Below, piece by piece: positions 42,423 to 51,641 of a DNA stretch of 64,000 bases. Origin of the DNA: Luteibacter sp. 9135 (GTDB lineage Bacteria; Pseudomonadota; Gammaproteobacteria; Xanthomonadales; Rhodanobacteraceae); contig NZ_JQNB01000001.1 of NCBI RefSeq assembly GCF_000745005.1, positions 1,729,501 through 1,793,500 on the forward strand. The letters are read 5' to 3'. The translations under genes and the position numbers were made by a program. Numbering within the stretch: the stretch's first letter is position 1; every line of letters begins with the position of its first letter. The notes below the pieces were generated by a model, which had not been told where the DNA came from, searched no databases, and saw nothing but the letters and a program-made list of their open reading frames with translations.

Positions 42423-43426
42423 CCCTCAGCGGCAGCCTGACGCGCGTCGTGCCCATCGAGGAAACCAGCCAGATCGGACATGCGCGGCGCGTGGCGCAGC
42501 AGGTGGCGGCCGAGGCCGGCTTCGATACCACCGATGCGGGTCGCGTCGCCCTGGTCGCGACCGAACTGGCCACCAACGTGCTCAAGCATGCAAAGGGCGG
42601 CGAACTGCACATCGCCGCGCTGGACGGCATCGGCGCGCGCGGGGTGGAAGTGATCGCGGTGGATCGCGGCCCGGGTTTCAACCTGGTGGACTGCCTGCCC
42701 GACGGCTTCTCCACGGGCGGCACGCGGGGCGAAGGCCTGGGCGCGGTCAAGCGCCAGTCCGATGTCATGGACATGTATGCCGACCCGCGCGGCGCGATCG
42801 TGCTCGCCCGCCTCTATCCCAAGGGCTTCGGCAAGGCGGATATCCGCTTCGGCGCCAGTCACCATGCCTTGCATAGCGAGGAGGTGTCCGGCGACGGCTG
42901 GGCGCTGGCGCTGGACGACCAGCGTATCGCCGCCATCGTGGTCGATGGCCTGGGCCATGGTGAGGCGGCACACGAGGCGGCACGGGTTGCCGTCGGGACA
43001 TGGCTGGCCGAACCGATGGAGGACCCCGTCACCCTGATGGGCGCGCTGGCACAGGCCATGCTGGGCGGACGCGGCGGCGCCGTGGCGCTGGCGCGTTTCG
43101 ATGCGCGCACTGCCGGCCTGCGCTATGCCGGCATCGGCAACATCGCCGGCAGCGTGCACCTGCCCGAGGGTTCACGCGGGCTGGCCTCGCATCCGGGCAT
43201 TGTCGGCGTGCAGACCCGCCGCGCGCAGGCGTTCGATTTTCCGCAGGTGGCCGGCCGGCTGCTGGTGATGCACAGCGACGGGCTGCAATCGCGCTGGTCG
43301 CTGAAGGATTATCCCGGGCTGGTGTCGCGCCATCCCGCGCTGGTGACGGCGCTGCTGCATCGCGACTTCTGCCGCGGGCGCGACGATGCCACGGTTTTTG
43401 CGATCCGACTGGAGGCCACGGCATGA
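42413..43426 (+). CDS. rsbX: RsbX-like phosphatase with an extra N-terminal GHKL domain
   Basis: ATG 42413 lies inside the rsbT 3' end, giving 337 aa. Residues ~1-135 are a second GHKL ATPase domain (VATELATNVLKHAKGGELHIAALDG, DRGPGFN, STGGTRGEGLGAVKRQSD). Residues ~145-337 are a PP2C/SpoIIE-type phosphatase (IVVDGLGHGEAAHEAARVA, LLVMHSDGLQSRWSLKDYPGL, GRDDATVFAIRLEA). Bacillus RsbX is only the phosphatase and resets the stressosome by removing phosphates from RsbS and RsbR. The two-domain form occurs in proteobacterial modules and may combine kinase-like binding with resetting. It overlaps the next gene by ATGA. Confidence 0.9.
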   Translation: MDVTLSGSLTRVVPIEETSQIGHARRVAQQVAAEAGFDTTDAGRVALVATELATNVLKHAKGGELHIAALDGIGARGVEVIAVDRGPGFNLVDCLPDGFSTGGTRGEGLGAVKRQSDVMDMYADPRGAIVLARLYPKGFGKADIRFGASHHALHSEEVSGDGWALALDDQRIAAIVVDGLGHGEAAHEAARVAVGTWLAEPMEDPVTLMGALAQAMLGGRGGAVALARFDARTAGLRYAGIGNIAGSVHLPEGSRGLASHPGIVGVQTRRAQAFDFPQVAGRLLVMHSDGLQSRWSLKDYPGLVSRHPALVTALLHRDFCRGRDDATVFAIRLEATA

Positions 43427-44274
43427 CCGATGCCGACGAGATCCAGCGCCTGCGTGCCGAGAACGAGGCCATGCGCACCGAGCTGGAAGAAACCAACCAG
43501 GGTGTGCTGGCGCTGTATGCGGAACTGGACAACCAGGCCGAGCAGTTGCGCGAGGCGTCCGAACTGAAGAGCCGGTTCCTGTCGTACATGAGCCACGAGT
43601 TCCGCACGCCGCTTGGCTCCATCCTCAGCATGACCCGCTTGCTGGACGACGAGCTGGACGGCCCGCTGACCGTGGAGCAGCACAAGCAACTGGCCTTCGT
43701 CAGCGGCGCCGCGCGCGAGCTGAGCGACATGGTGGACGACCTGCTGGACCTGGCCAAGATCGAGGCCGGCCGGATCAGCATCTCGGCGGGATGGTTCGAA
43801 CTGATGGACCTGTTCTCCGCGCTGCGCGGTATGTTCCGTCCCATCGTCGACAACACCGACGCGGACCTGATCTTCGAAGCCCCGCAGGGCATGCCCAAGC
43901 TGTACACCGACGACAAGAAGCTGGCGCAGATCCTGCGCAACTTCATCTCCAACGCGTTGAAGTTCACGCCGCGGGGTGAGGTGCGCGTGACCGCGCAGCT
44001 GGAGGGCGACGGCCTCGTGCGCTTCGCCGTGAGCGACACCGGTATCGGCATCCCGGCCGACCTGCAGCACATCCTGTTCGAGGACTTCACCCAGATCGAT
44101 TCGCCGCTGCAGAAGCGCGTGCGCGGCAGTGGCCTGGGGCTGTCGCTGTGCCGCCAGTTCGCCCACCTGCTGGGCGGTGAAGTGGGCCTGGAGAGCACGC
44201 CGGGCGTGGGCTCCGTGTTCCATGTCACCTTGCCGTTGACGTTGCCCGCGGAGGCTGTCGATGCCGCGGAATAA
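43423..44274 (+). CDS. Histidine kinase, likely output of the stressosome
   Basis: ATG 43423 overlaps the rsbX stop and gives 283 aa, cytoplasmic. Residues ~5-48 are a coiled coil (LRAENEAMRTELEETNQGVLALYAELDNQAEQL). The phospho-accepting H58 lies in YMSHEFRTPLGSI, and the ATPase domain carries FISNALKFTPRG, VSDTGIGIP, the F box FEDFTQID and GSGLGLSLCRQ. It has no sensor or membrane segment, so it probably takes its signal from RsbT through the coiled coil. The next gene overlaps by 14 bases and encodes a hybrid kinase, a likely phosphotransfer partner. Confidence 0.92.
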   Translation: MTDADEIQRLRAENEAMRTELEETNQGVLALYAELDNQAEQLREASELKSRFLSYMSHEFRTPLGSILSMTRLLDDELDGPLTVEQHKQLAFVSGAARELSDMVDDLLDLAKIEAGRISISAGWFELMDLFSALRGMFRPIVDNTDADLIFEAPQGMPKLYTDDKKLAQILRNFISNALKFTPRGEVRVTAQLEGDGLVRFAVSDTGIGIPADLQHILFEDFTQIDSPLQKRVRGSGLGLSLCRQFAHLLGGEVGLESTPGVGSVFHVTLPLTLPAEAVDAAE

Positions 44275-46195
44275 CCGCATCCTGATCGTCGACGACAACG
44301 CCGCCACGCGCTACGCGATGCGGCGCACGATCGAGCGGCACGGCTACACGGTGATCGAGGCGGGCACCGGCACCGAAGGCCTGCAGATGATCGCGGCCAA
44401 CGACATCGCCTGCCTGGTGCTGGACGTGAACCTGCCGGACATGAGCGGGTTCGATATCGTGCGCCAGCTGCGCGATGCACCGGAGACGCTGCTGCTGCCG
44501 GTGGTGCACGTCTCGGCGGCGTCGATCGAAACCGGCGACATGATCACCGGCCTGGAAAACGGCGCGGACGCCTACCTGGTGCACCCGGTGGATCCGGACG
44601 TGCTGGTGGCGACCATCCGCACGCTGGTGCGCGTGCGCGACACCGAGCTGGCGCTGCGCGAATCGGAAGCCCGCTTCCGCGAGATATTCACCAGCATCGC
44701 GGCGCCCATTGCCGTCGTCGATGCGGGCCTTAACGTGGTGGAGGCCAACGAGGCCTTCCGCCGTCTGGTCCAGCCGGTCGGCGGCACGGAGCGGCTGGAC
44801 GGCTGTTTCGAAGAGGGCCAGGACGAGCTGCTGGCGCAGATGCGCGTGCACGTGGCGGAGCGGCATCGCTGGCGCGGCGTGCTGTGCATGGCCTCGCGCA
44901 CGGGCACCCGCGAGACCGAGTGGCGGCTGACGCCCCATCGCGACGGCACCGGCCTGGTTTTCGTCGACGACGTGACCGAGCAGCGCCGCCGCGAACGCGC
45001 GCAGCTGGAACAGATCGACACCGCCACCACGCAACTGGCGCTGGAGATCGCCGAGCGCGAGCGCACGGAGTCACAGTTGCTGCAGGCGCAGAAGATGGAC
45101 GCGCTGGGCAAGCTCACCGGCGGCATCGCGCACGACTTCAACAACCTGCTCACCAGCATCATCACCGGCATCGACCTGATCAACCGCCAGGTGGAAGCGG
45201 GCAAGCCGGAAAGCGTGCAGCGCTTTGCCGATGCGGCCCTGGGTTCCGCGCGTCGTGCCGCCGCGCTCACCCATCGCCTGCTGGCCTTCGCCCGCCAGCA
45301 GCCGCTGAACACGCGCGCCACCGACGTCAACGAGCGCGTGCGTTCGCTGGAAGACATGCTGCGCCGGACCATCGGCGAGCACATCAGCCTCGACCTGTTC
45401 CTGTCCACCTCGCCCGTGATCGCCAGCGTGGATGCGAACCAGCTCGAGAACGCGGTGATCAACCTGGTCATCAATGCGCGCGATGCGATGCCGGGTGGCG
45501 GCGCCATCCGCGTGTCCACGCGCCTGGCCCGCGTCGACGGGGACCCGCAGCTGGCCAGCGGCGAGTACGTGATGCTGACCGTATCCGACAACGGCTCGGG
45601 CATCGACCCGGCGATCCTGGACAAGGTGTTCGAGCCTTTCTTTACCACCAAGCCGGTGGGCCAGGGCACGGGGCTGGGCCTGTCGATGATCTACGGCTTC
45701 GCGCGCCAGTCCGGCGGCCATGCACGTATCGCCAGCGTGGTGGGCGAGGGCACCGACGTGTCGCTGCTGCTGCCCGTGGGCGAGGGCGAGGCGATCGCGT
45801 CGGCACCGCGGCGCGGGCCCATCGCCGGTGGCAACGGTGAGCGAGTGCTGATCGTCGAGGACACCGAGACCCTGCGCATGATGACGGCGGAGGTGCTCAC
45901 CGAAGCGGGTTACCACTGCATCGTGACCGAAGATACCGACGAGGCGTTGCGCACGCTGCGTGGCGACGACGATATCCACCTGCTGCTGACCGATATCGGC
46001 ATGCCGGGCATGGACGGCCGCGAGCTGGCCGACGTGGCCCGCGCCTGGCGGCCCACGCTGCCGGTGCTGTTCATGACCGGCTATGCGGAAAGCGCCGTGC
46101 AGCGCACGGGTTTTCTCGGCCCGGGCATGGACATGATCACCAAGCCGTTCGAGATCGACGGGCTGCTGGAACGCGTACGCCAGATGCTGGGCTGA
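44261..46195 (+). CDS. Hybrid protein: receiver - PAS - histidine kinase - receiver
   Basis: The 644-aa protein reads, in order: receiver 1 (D55 in CLVLDVNLPDMSG; K near YLVHPVD is replaced by a His context), PAS (~135-240, IFTSIAAPIAVVDAGLNVVEANEAFRRLV), a coiled linker, kinase core with H291 in GGIAHDFNNLLTSI (HWE/NtrB-like subtype), ATPase boxes NLVINARDAMPGGG, DNGSGIDP and GTGLGLSMIYGFARQSGG, then receiver 2 (D578 in LLLTDIGMPGMDG, K in MITKPFEIDGLL). It begins 14 bases before the end of the upstream kinase gene. Receiver 1 probably takes phosphate from that kinase; the final output protein is not encoded in this operon. The divergent CheY-like protein is a candidate. Confidence 0.9.
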   Translation: MPRNNRILIVDDNAATRYAMRRTIERHGYTVIEAGTGTEGLQMIAANDIACLVLDVNLPDMSGFDIVRQLRDAPETLLLPVVHVSAASIETGDMITGLENGADAYLVHPVDPDVLVATIRTLVRVRDTELALRESEARFREIFTSIAAPIAVVDAGLNVVEANEAFRRLVQPVGGTERLDGCFEEGQDELLAQMRVHVAERHRWRGVLCMASRTGTRETEWRLTPHRDGTGLVFVDDVTEQRRRERAQLEQIDTATTQLALEIAERERTESQLLQAQKMDALGKLTGGIAHDFNNLLTSIITGIDLINRQVEAGKPESVQRFADAALGSARRAAALTHRLLAFARQQPLNTRATDVNERVRSLEDMLRRTIGEHISLDLFLSTSPVIASVDANQLENAVINLVINARDAMPGGGAIRVSTRLARVDGDPQLASGEYVMLTVSDNGSGIDPAILDKVFEPFFTTKPVGQGTGLGLSMIYGFARQSGGHARIASVVGEGTDVSLLLPVGEGEAIASAPRRGPIAGGNGERVLIVEDTETLRMMTAEVLTEAGYHCIVTEDTDEALRTLRGDDDIHLLLTDIGMPGMDGRELADVARAWRPTLPVLFMTGYAESAVQRTGFLGPGMDMITKPFEIDGLLERVRQMLG

Positions 46196-46316
46196 GTCGT
46201 CGCCGTCCCAGGGCGGGTGGGCAGGGACATCGTGAGGCGTTCGCGCGACGCGCACGGCACGTCGACAGCGGGGTGCGATGCTGGGGCCACCCCTTCGCAC
46301 CGTCTGGAGCCCCACC

Positions 46317-47327
46317 ATGAACGACGACTTTTCTCCGGCCCGCCGCCGGCTCGTGCAGAACGCTTCACTGGGCGTTGCCGCCGCGGCCATGGCCACGCCT
46401 GCCTTCGCCGCGGTGGGTGGCACGGCCACGGGCGTGGGCGGTACGCGTGGCTTGTCCGATCCGCGCGAGGGGTTTCCCAAGCCGCCCTTTGCCGTGCAGA
46501 ACCAGCCATGGCCGGGCCTGGCCGGCAAGATGAACCCGCGGCCCGACCATGGCGAAACCAGCTACAAGGGCAGCGGTCGGCTGGCCGGTCGCAAGGCGCT
46601 GATTACCGGCGGCGACTCCGGCATCGGCCGTGCCGTGGCCATCGCCTATGCGCGCGAGGGCGCGGACGTGGCCATCAGCTACCTGCCGGACGAGGAAACC
46701 GACGCGAAGGAGGTGATCGACCTGATACGCAAGGCCGGCCGCAAGGCGCTGGCCCTGCCGGGCGACATCCGCGACGAGGCCTGGTGCGGCCAGCTGGTGC
46801 AGAAGGCGGTGGACGGACTGGGCGGGCTGGACATCCTGGTGAACAACGCGGGACGCCAGCACAGCTTCGATTCGATCCTGGACATCTCGACCGAGTACTT
46901 CGACTGGACGATGAAAACCAATCTCTACGCGCTGTTCTGGATCACCAAGGCCGCCGTGCCGCACCTGCCGCCGGGCAGTGCCATCGTCAACACCGCCTCG
47001 GTCAACGCCTACAACCCCTCGGCCAACCTGCTCGACTACGCCACGACCAAGGGCGGCATCATGATCTTCACCAAGGCGCTGGCCAAGCAGCTGATCAAGA
47101 AGGGCATCCGCGTGAACGGTGTGGCGCCGGGACCCTTCTGGACGCCGTTGCAGGTGTGCGGCGGGCAGACGGACGAGAACCTGAAGAAGTTCGGCGGGGA
47201 CACCCCGATGGGGCGCCCTGGCCAGCCTGCCGAAATCGCGCCGATCTATGTGCAGCTGGCCTCCACCGAAGCCAGCTACGAGACCGGGCAGATCGTGGGC
47301 GCGTCCGGCGGCGCCGGCAACCCCTGA
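46317..47327 (+). CDS. Tat-exported short-chain dehydrogenase (YghA-like)
   Basis: ATG 46317 gives 336 aa. The N-terminus has a twin-arginine-type signal (PARRRLVQNASLGVAAAAMATPAFA), unusual for this enzyme type. The enzyme part has the NAD(P) motif ALITGGDSGIGRAVAIAYAREGADV, NNAGRQ, a Ser-Tyr-Lys set in NTASVNAYNPSANLLDYATTKGG, and VAPGPFWTPLQVCGGQTDENLKKFGGDTPMGRPGQPAEIAPIYV, close to E. coli YghA, which lacks a signal. Such SDRs oxidise or reduce small alcohols and aldehydes. Tat would allow export with cofactor bound. The C-terminal GASGG is also as in the family. Confidence 0.88.
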   Translation: MNDDFSPARRRLVQNASLGVAAAAMATPAFAAVGGTATGVGGTRGLSDPREGFPKPPFAVQNQPWPGLAGKMNPRPDHGETSYKGSGRLAGRKALITGGDSGIGRAVAIAYAREGADVAISYLPDEETDAKEVIDLIRKAGRKALALPGDIRDEAWCGQLVQKAVDGLGGLDILVNNAGRQHSFDSILDISTEYFDWTMKTNLYALFWITKAAVPHLPPGSAIVNTASVNAYNPSANLLDYATTKGGIMIFTKALAKQLIKKGIRVNGVAPGPFWTPLQVCGGQTDENLKKFGGDTPMGRPGQPAEIAPIYVQLASTEASYETGQIVGASGGAGNP

Positions 47328-47412
47328 GTTTCTTGCCATAAACCGATGTCCGACCGTGGCGGCATCCCCTATGATTCGCCCAAAGTCGACAGGCGTTTTT
47401 CAGGGGAACGGG

Positions 47413-48678
47413 ATGTCGGATGCACGAGGAGGGGTGCGGCTGGGCGACCGTCGCTACGCCGCCGAGATGGATGCGCTACAGCGGTTCGGCCGCATGGAAA
47501 AGGCTGCCCAGCTGGGTGACGCGCAGGCCCAGTTCCGCATCGGCCAGGCGTATGTGGACGGCACGGCGCATGTCACACCGGACGCCCGGCGCGCGGTGCA
47601 ATGGTTTCGCCGCGCGGCCGACCAGGGCCACCTGGATGCGCAGTGCCGGCTGGCGTCGCATTACGCCGATGGCGCGGGTGTAACGCACGATCCGGTCGAG
47701 GCGGCGGGCTGGTACCGGCGCGCCGCGGACGCCGGCTTCGCCGAGGCGCAATGCGCCATGGGCTCGCTGTGCGCGCGCGGGCAGGGCGTACCCATGGATC
47801 GCCGGGAGTCCTTGCGCTGGTGGGGCCTGGCGGCTGACCAGGGCCATGTGCAGGCCTGCGTGAACCTGGGCGTGTCGCATTACTTCGGGCGCGGCGTGCA
47901 GCGGGATGCGGAACTCGCCTTCGCTTATTACAGCAAGGCGGTGGATTGCGGCCAGAGCGATGCCCGGGGCTATGCGGATGCCCTGTGCAGCGTCGCGCAC
48001 ATGCTGTGCGACGGCATCGGGGTGGCGCGCGACCCGGTAATGGGCACACGCTACTACCGCCGCGCGGCCGAACTCGGCAACGCCAGCGCCCAGTTCGCGC
48101 TGGGCCGGATCTACCTGGAAACCAGTCATCTCGACAGCGACCGTGCGCAGGCGCGGCAGTGGCTGGGCCGCGCCGCGGACCAGGGCGACAGCGAAGCGGC
48201 GCGCCTGCTCGATGAAATGGATGCGGCCGACCGGCAACGGGAGGCCGCGCAAGACGCCGGCGCACCCGCGCCGGCGGCGCTCGGCACGCAGCAGGACGCC
48301 GCCGCGCAGTTCGCGCTCGGCCAGCGGCTGGCCGTCGGTGACGGCGTGGCGCGCAACGAGCCGGAAGCGGTACGCTGGCTGGGGCTGGCCGCCGAGCGCG
48401 GCCATACAGGCGCGCAATACGCGCTGGCGCGGATGATCGACGGCGGCCGCGGCGTGCCGCGCGATGTGGACGCGATGCTGCGCTGGTATCGCCTGGCGGC
48501 GGGCGCCGGGCATGCCGACGCCCAGTTCGAACTGGGCTTGCTCCACGAGAACGGTGACGGCGTGCCGCCCAGCCTGGCCATTGCGCGGGCGTGGTACCGC
48601 AAGGCCGCTGCCCGCGGTCATCTGAAAGCCCTGCGCCGCCTGGAACGACGCGCGTGGTGGCGCTTCTGGTCGCCGTAA
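47413..48678 (+). CDS. Sel1-repeat protein
   Basis: ATG 47413 follows CAGGGGAACGG and gives 421 aa; the longer open frame is not needed. The protein contains about ten Sel1-like repeats (A-x2-W-x-R-x-A-A-x-Q-G-x3-A-Q-x-x-L-G pattern), for example RAVQWFRRAADQGHLDAQCRLASHYADGAGV and AEAQCAMGSLCARGQGVPMDR. Sel1 repeats form curved alpha solenoids that hold partner proteins. There is no signal peptide, so it probably acts in the cytoplasm. A linker without repeats (~275-300) divides the array. Partner unknown. Confidence 0.9.
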   Translation: MSDARGGVRLGDRRYAAEMDALQRFGRMEKAAQLGDAQAQFRIGQAYVDGTAHVTPDARRAVQWFRRAADQGHLDAQCRLASHYADGAGVTHDPVEAAGWYRRAADAGFAEAQCAMGSLCARGQGVPMDRRESLRWWGLAADQGHVQACVNLGVSHYFGRGVQRDAELAFAYYSKAVDCGQSDARGYADALCSVAHMLCDGIGVARDPVMGTRYYRRAAELGNASAQFALGRIYLETSHLDSDRAQARQWLGRAADQGDSEAARLLDEMDAADRQREAAQDAGAPAPAALGTQQDAAAQFALGQRLAVGDGVARNEPEAVRWLGLAAERGHTGAQYALARMIDGGRGVPRDVDAMLRWYRLAAGAGHADAQFELGLLHENGDGVPPSLAIARAWYRKAAARGHLKALRRLERRAWWRFWSP

Positions 48679-48791
48679 ATTCCTGCGTCCATGACTTCCG
48701 GCGCTTCTCACCGCCGGCGCCGGAGGCCACCATCGGCGAATCGACCCGCCGGACGTTCCCGGCGGCGCGACGAACCAAGGGCCCTCCAGCA

Positions 48792-51425
48792 ATGCGTACT
48801 CCTCTCGTCAGCGCGATCGCGTTCGCGCTCGCCGGTCTTTCCGCCGTGGCCGTGGCCACCCCGGTCACCGAAGCCAGCCAGCTCGCCACCACCCAGTTGC
48901 CGCGTAGCGTGCGCCCGACGCACTACGACGTCGCGGTAGTGCCGCATGCCGATAAACTGACCTTCGACGGCAAGGTGGCGATCGCCATCGACGTCCTGGA
49001 GCCCACCGCGTCCATCACGCTCAATGCCGTGGACATGACCTTCGCCCACGTGACGCTGCGGCCCGCGAAGGGCAAGGCGAGCTTCGCCGCGCCGAAGGTT
49101 GCCGTGGACGCGGACACGCAGACCGCCACCTTTACCTTCGACCATGCCGTACCGGCCGGCAGCTACACGTTGTCGATGGATTACATCGGCAAGATCGGCA
49201 CGCAGGCCAACGGCCTGTTCGCGATCGACTACGACACCAAGGCCGACGGCAAGAAGCGCGCGCTGTATACGCAGTTCGAGAATTCCGACGCCCGTCGCTT
49301 CATTCCCTCGTGGGACGAGCCGGCGTACAAGGCCACCTTCACGCTGTCCGCCACCGTGCCCTCGGCCGACATGGCCGTGAACAACATGCCCGCGGCGAAC
49401 AGCAAGGACCTGGGCAACGGCACCAAGACGGTGACCTTCGAGCAGACGCCGAAGATGTCCACCTACCTGCTGTTCTTCGGCCTGGGCGAATTCGATCGCG
49501 CCACCACGCAGAGCGACGGCGTGGAAATCGGCGTCATCACGCAGAAGGGCCTGACCTCGCAGGCGCAATTCACCCTGGAGTCCGGCAAGGCCGTGCTGCA
49601 GGAATACAACGCGTACTTCGGCGTGCCGTACCCGCTGCCCAAGCTGGACAACATCGCCTCACCGGGCCAGAGCCAGTTCTTCTCGGCGATGGAAAACTGG
49701 GGCGCGATCTACACCTTCGAATACGCGCTGCTGCTCGATCCGTCCATCTCCACGCAGTCGGACAAGCAGGAGGTGTTCAACACCGCCGCGCACGAAATGG
49801 CGCACCAGTGGTTCGGCGACCTGGTGACCATGCGCTGGTGGGACGACCTCTGGCTCAACGAGGGCTTTGCCTCGTGGCTGGCCTCGCGCACCACCGAGCG
49901 CCTGCATCCGGAATGGCACACCAACCTCGAGGCCGTCGCGATCCGCGAAGGCGCGATGGGGCGTGATGCCGTGGCCACCACCCACCCGGTGGTGCAGCAC
50001 GTGGCCACGGTGGAGCAGGCCAGCCAGGCGTTCGACGCCATTACCTACGCCAAGGGTGAGTCGGTCATCCGCATGCTCGAGGCCTATGTCGGTCCGGATG
50101 CCTGGCAGAAGGGCGTGCAGGCTTATATCAAGGCGCATGCGTACGGCAACACCGTATCCGACGACCTGTGGAAGGAGATCGACGCCGCCGCCGGCAAGCC
50201 GGTCAGCACCATCGCCCACGACTTCACGTTGCAGCCGGGTATCCCGCTGGTGCGCGTGGAATCGGCCTCGTGCGCCGGCGGGTCCACCACGCTGAAGCTG
50301 TCGCAGGGCGAGTTCACCCGCGATCGCCCGGACAAGAAGGCCCTGGCCTGGCACGTGCCGGTGATCGCGAAGACGGTCGGCGGCGCCACCGCCACAGCGC
50401 TGATCGAGAACGGCTCGGCCACGATGACCGTGCCCGGCTGCGCGCCGGTGCTGCTCAACGCCGGCCAGACCGGTTACTTCCGCACGCTGTACCAGCCGGC
50501 GCAGATCAAGGCGCTGACCGGTGCCTACGCGAAGCTCGACCCGATCGACCAGCTCGGCGTCGCCGCCGACGTATGGGCGCTGGGCATGGGTGGCCTGGAA
50601 CCGGCGTCCGACGTGCTGGACTTCATCAAGGTGACGCCGCTGGATGCGTCGCCGGCCCTGTGGGACCAGATCAACGGCGACTTCTATTCGCTGGACAGCT
50701 ACTACGACGGTGACGCGAAGCGCCAGGCCGTGCTGCGCAAGTACGCGCTGTCGCGCCTGTCGCCCAAGTTCGCCCAGATCGGCTGGGATGCGAAGCCGGG
50801 CGAGGAAGCGCCGGTGGCGATCCTGCGTTCCTCGCTGATCGGCACGCTGGGTCACCTGGGCGACGCGAAGGTCATCGCCGAAGCGCGTCGTCGCTACGAG
50901 AGCAACCAGATGTCGCCGGAGCTGCGCACGGTGATCCTGGGCGTGGTGGCCGAGCACGCGGACAGCGCGACGTGGGACAAGATGCATGCGGCGGCGAAGG
51001 CGGAGAAGACCCCGCTGGTGAAGGATCGCCTGTATGGCATGCTGGCCGCCAGCGAGGACAAGGCCCTGGCCCAGCGTGCGCTGGACCTGGCGCTCACCGG
51101 CGAAGCCGGCGCGACCAACAGCGCGCAGCTGATCTCCACCGTGGCCCGTCACCACCCGGAGATGGCGTTCGACTTCGCCGTGGCCCACAAGGACCAGGTG
51201 GACAAGCTGGTCGATTCCACGTCGGCGTCGCGCTACTACCCGATGCTGGCCGGTCGTTCGAGCGAGGTGGCCACGATCGACAAGGTCAACACCTTCGCCG
51301 AGAAGTACATCGTCGCCACGTCGCGTCGCGATGCGGAAACCGCCATCGCCGGCATCCGCTACCGCGCGATGGTGCGCGAGCAGCGCCTGCCTGCCGTGGA
51401 TGCGTGGCTGAAGAAGAACGGCTGA
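48792..51425 (+). CDS. Exported M1-family zinc aminopeptidase
   Basis: ATG 48792 gives 877 aa with a signal peptide (MRTPLVSAIAFALAGLSAVAVATP). The zinc site is H334-E335-M-A-H338 with E357 (HEMAHQWFGDLVTMRWWDDLWLNEG), preceded by the substrate-binding SAMENWGAIYT box (GAMEN variant with Ser). The C-terminal ERAP1-like helical domain (~530-870) is complete. The enzyme removes N-terminal residues from peptides in the periplasm or outside. It is monocistronic, 113 bp after the Sel1 gene and followed by a strong terminator and a REP doublet. Confidence 0.93.
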   Translation: MRTPLVSAIAFALAGLSAVAVATPVTEASQLATTQLPRSVRPTHYDVAVVPHADKLTFDGKVAIAIDVLEPTASITLNAVDMTFAHVTLRPAKGKASFAAPKVAVDADTQTATFTFDHAVPAGSYTLSMDYIGKIGTQANGLFAIDYDTKADGKKRALYTQFENSDARRFIPSWDEPAYKATFTLSATVPSADMAVNNMPAANSKDLGNGTKTVTFEQTPKMSTYLLFFGLGEFDRATTQSDGVEIGVITQKGLTSQAQFTLESGKAVLQEYNAYFGVPYPLPKLDNIASPGQSQFFSAMENWGAIYTFEYALLLDPSISTQSDKQEVFNTAAHEMAHQWFGDLVTMRWWDDLWLNEGFASWLASRTTERLHPEWHTNLEAVAIREGAMGRDAVATTHPVVQHVATVEQASQAFDAITYAKGESVIRMLEAYVGPDAWQKGVQAYIKAHAYGNTVSDDLWKEIDAAAGKPVSTIAHDFTLQPGIPLVRVESASCAGGSTTLKLSQGEFTRDRPDKKALAWHVPVIAKTVGGATATALIENGSATMTVPGCAPVLLNAGQTGYFRTLYQPAQIKALTGAYAKLDPIDQLGVAADVWALGMGGLEPASDVLDFIKVTPLDASPALWDQINGDFYSLDSYYDGDAKRQAVLRKYALSRLSPKFAQIGWDAKPGEEAPVAILRSSLIGTLGHLGDAKVIAEARRRYESNQMSPELRTVILGVVAEHADSATWDKMHAAAKAEKTPLVKDRLYGMLAASEDKALAQRALDLALTGEAGATNSAQLISTVARHHPEMAFDFAVAHKDQVDKLVDSTSASRYYPMLAGRSSEVATIDKVNTFAEKYIVATSRRDAETAIAGIRYRAMVREQRLPAVDAWLKKNG

Positions 51426-51441
51426 TCGTTGCCGTGAATTG

Positions 51442-51476
51442 AAAACCCGCTGGCCTTGCGGCCGGCGGGTTTTTTT
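51442..51476 (+). terminator. Rho-independent terminator after the aminopeptidase gene
   Basis: AAACCCGC-TGGCC / GGCCG-GCGGGTTT pairs around a TTGC loop with one G-T mismatch and is followed by a run of T (51470-51476). It sits 17 bases after the stop codon at 51425. Confidence 0.85.
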
Positions 51477-51503
51477 GTGCGCGTCGAAGTTCGCAAAGGT
51501 AAT

Positions 51504-51613
51504 GTAGGAGCGCACGCACGTGCGCGAAATCTTTTCGCCAAAAACCATCGGGCTGGCGCGTAACGCCGGACGTTCGGCCTCAACACATGTCGCGCACGTG
51601 CGTGCGCTCCTAC
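51504..51613. repeat. REP-type inverted doublet (GTAGGAGC family)
   Basis: The 24-base arm beginning GTAGGAGCGCACGCACGTGC (51504-51527) is repeated perfectly in reverse at 51590-51613. Each arm has the head GTAGGAGC and an internal GCGCAC/GTGCGC stem, the design of proteobacterial REP sequences moved by RAYT transposases. It lies between the aminopeptidase terminator and the kinase gene. A second, different-stem doublet is at 63086-63172. Confidence 0.85.
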
Positions 51614-51641
51614 CCACCTGCCGCGACGTGACGCGCTTGCT

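Noticed and set aside
49659..51617. 652-aa minus-strand open frame
   Set aside because: Antisense to the M1 aminopeptidase, which has complete catalytic motifs; the frame is an effect of GC-rich codon bias.
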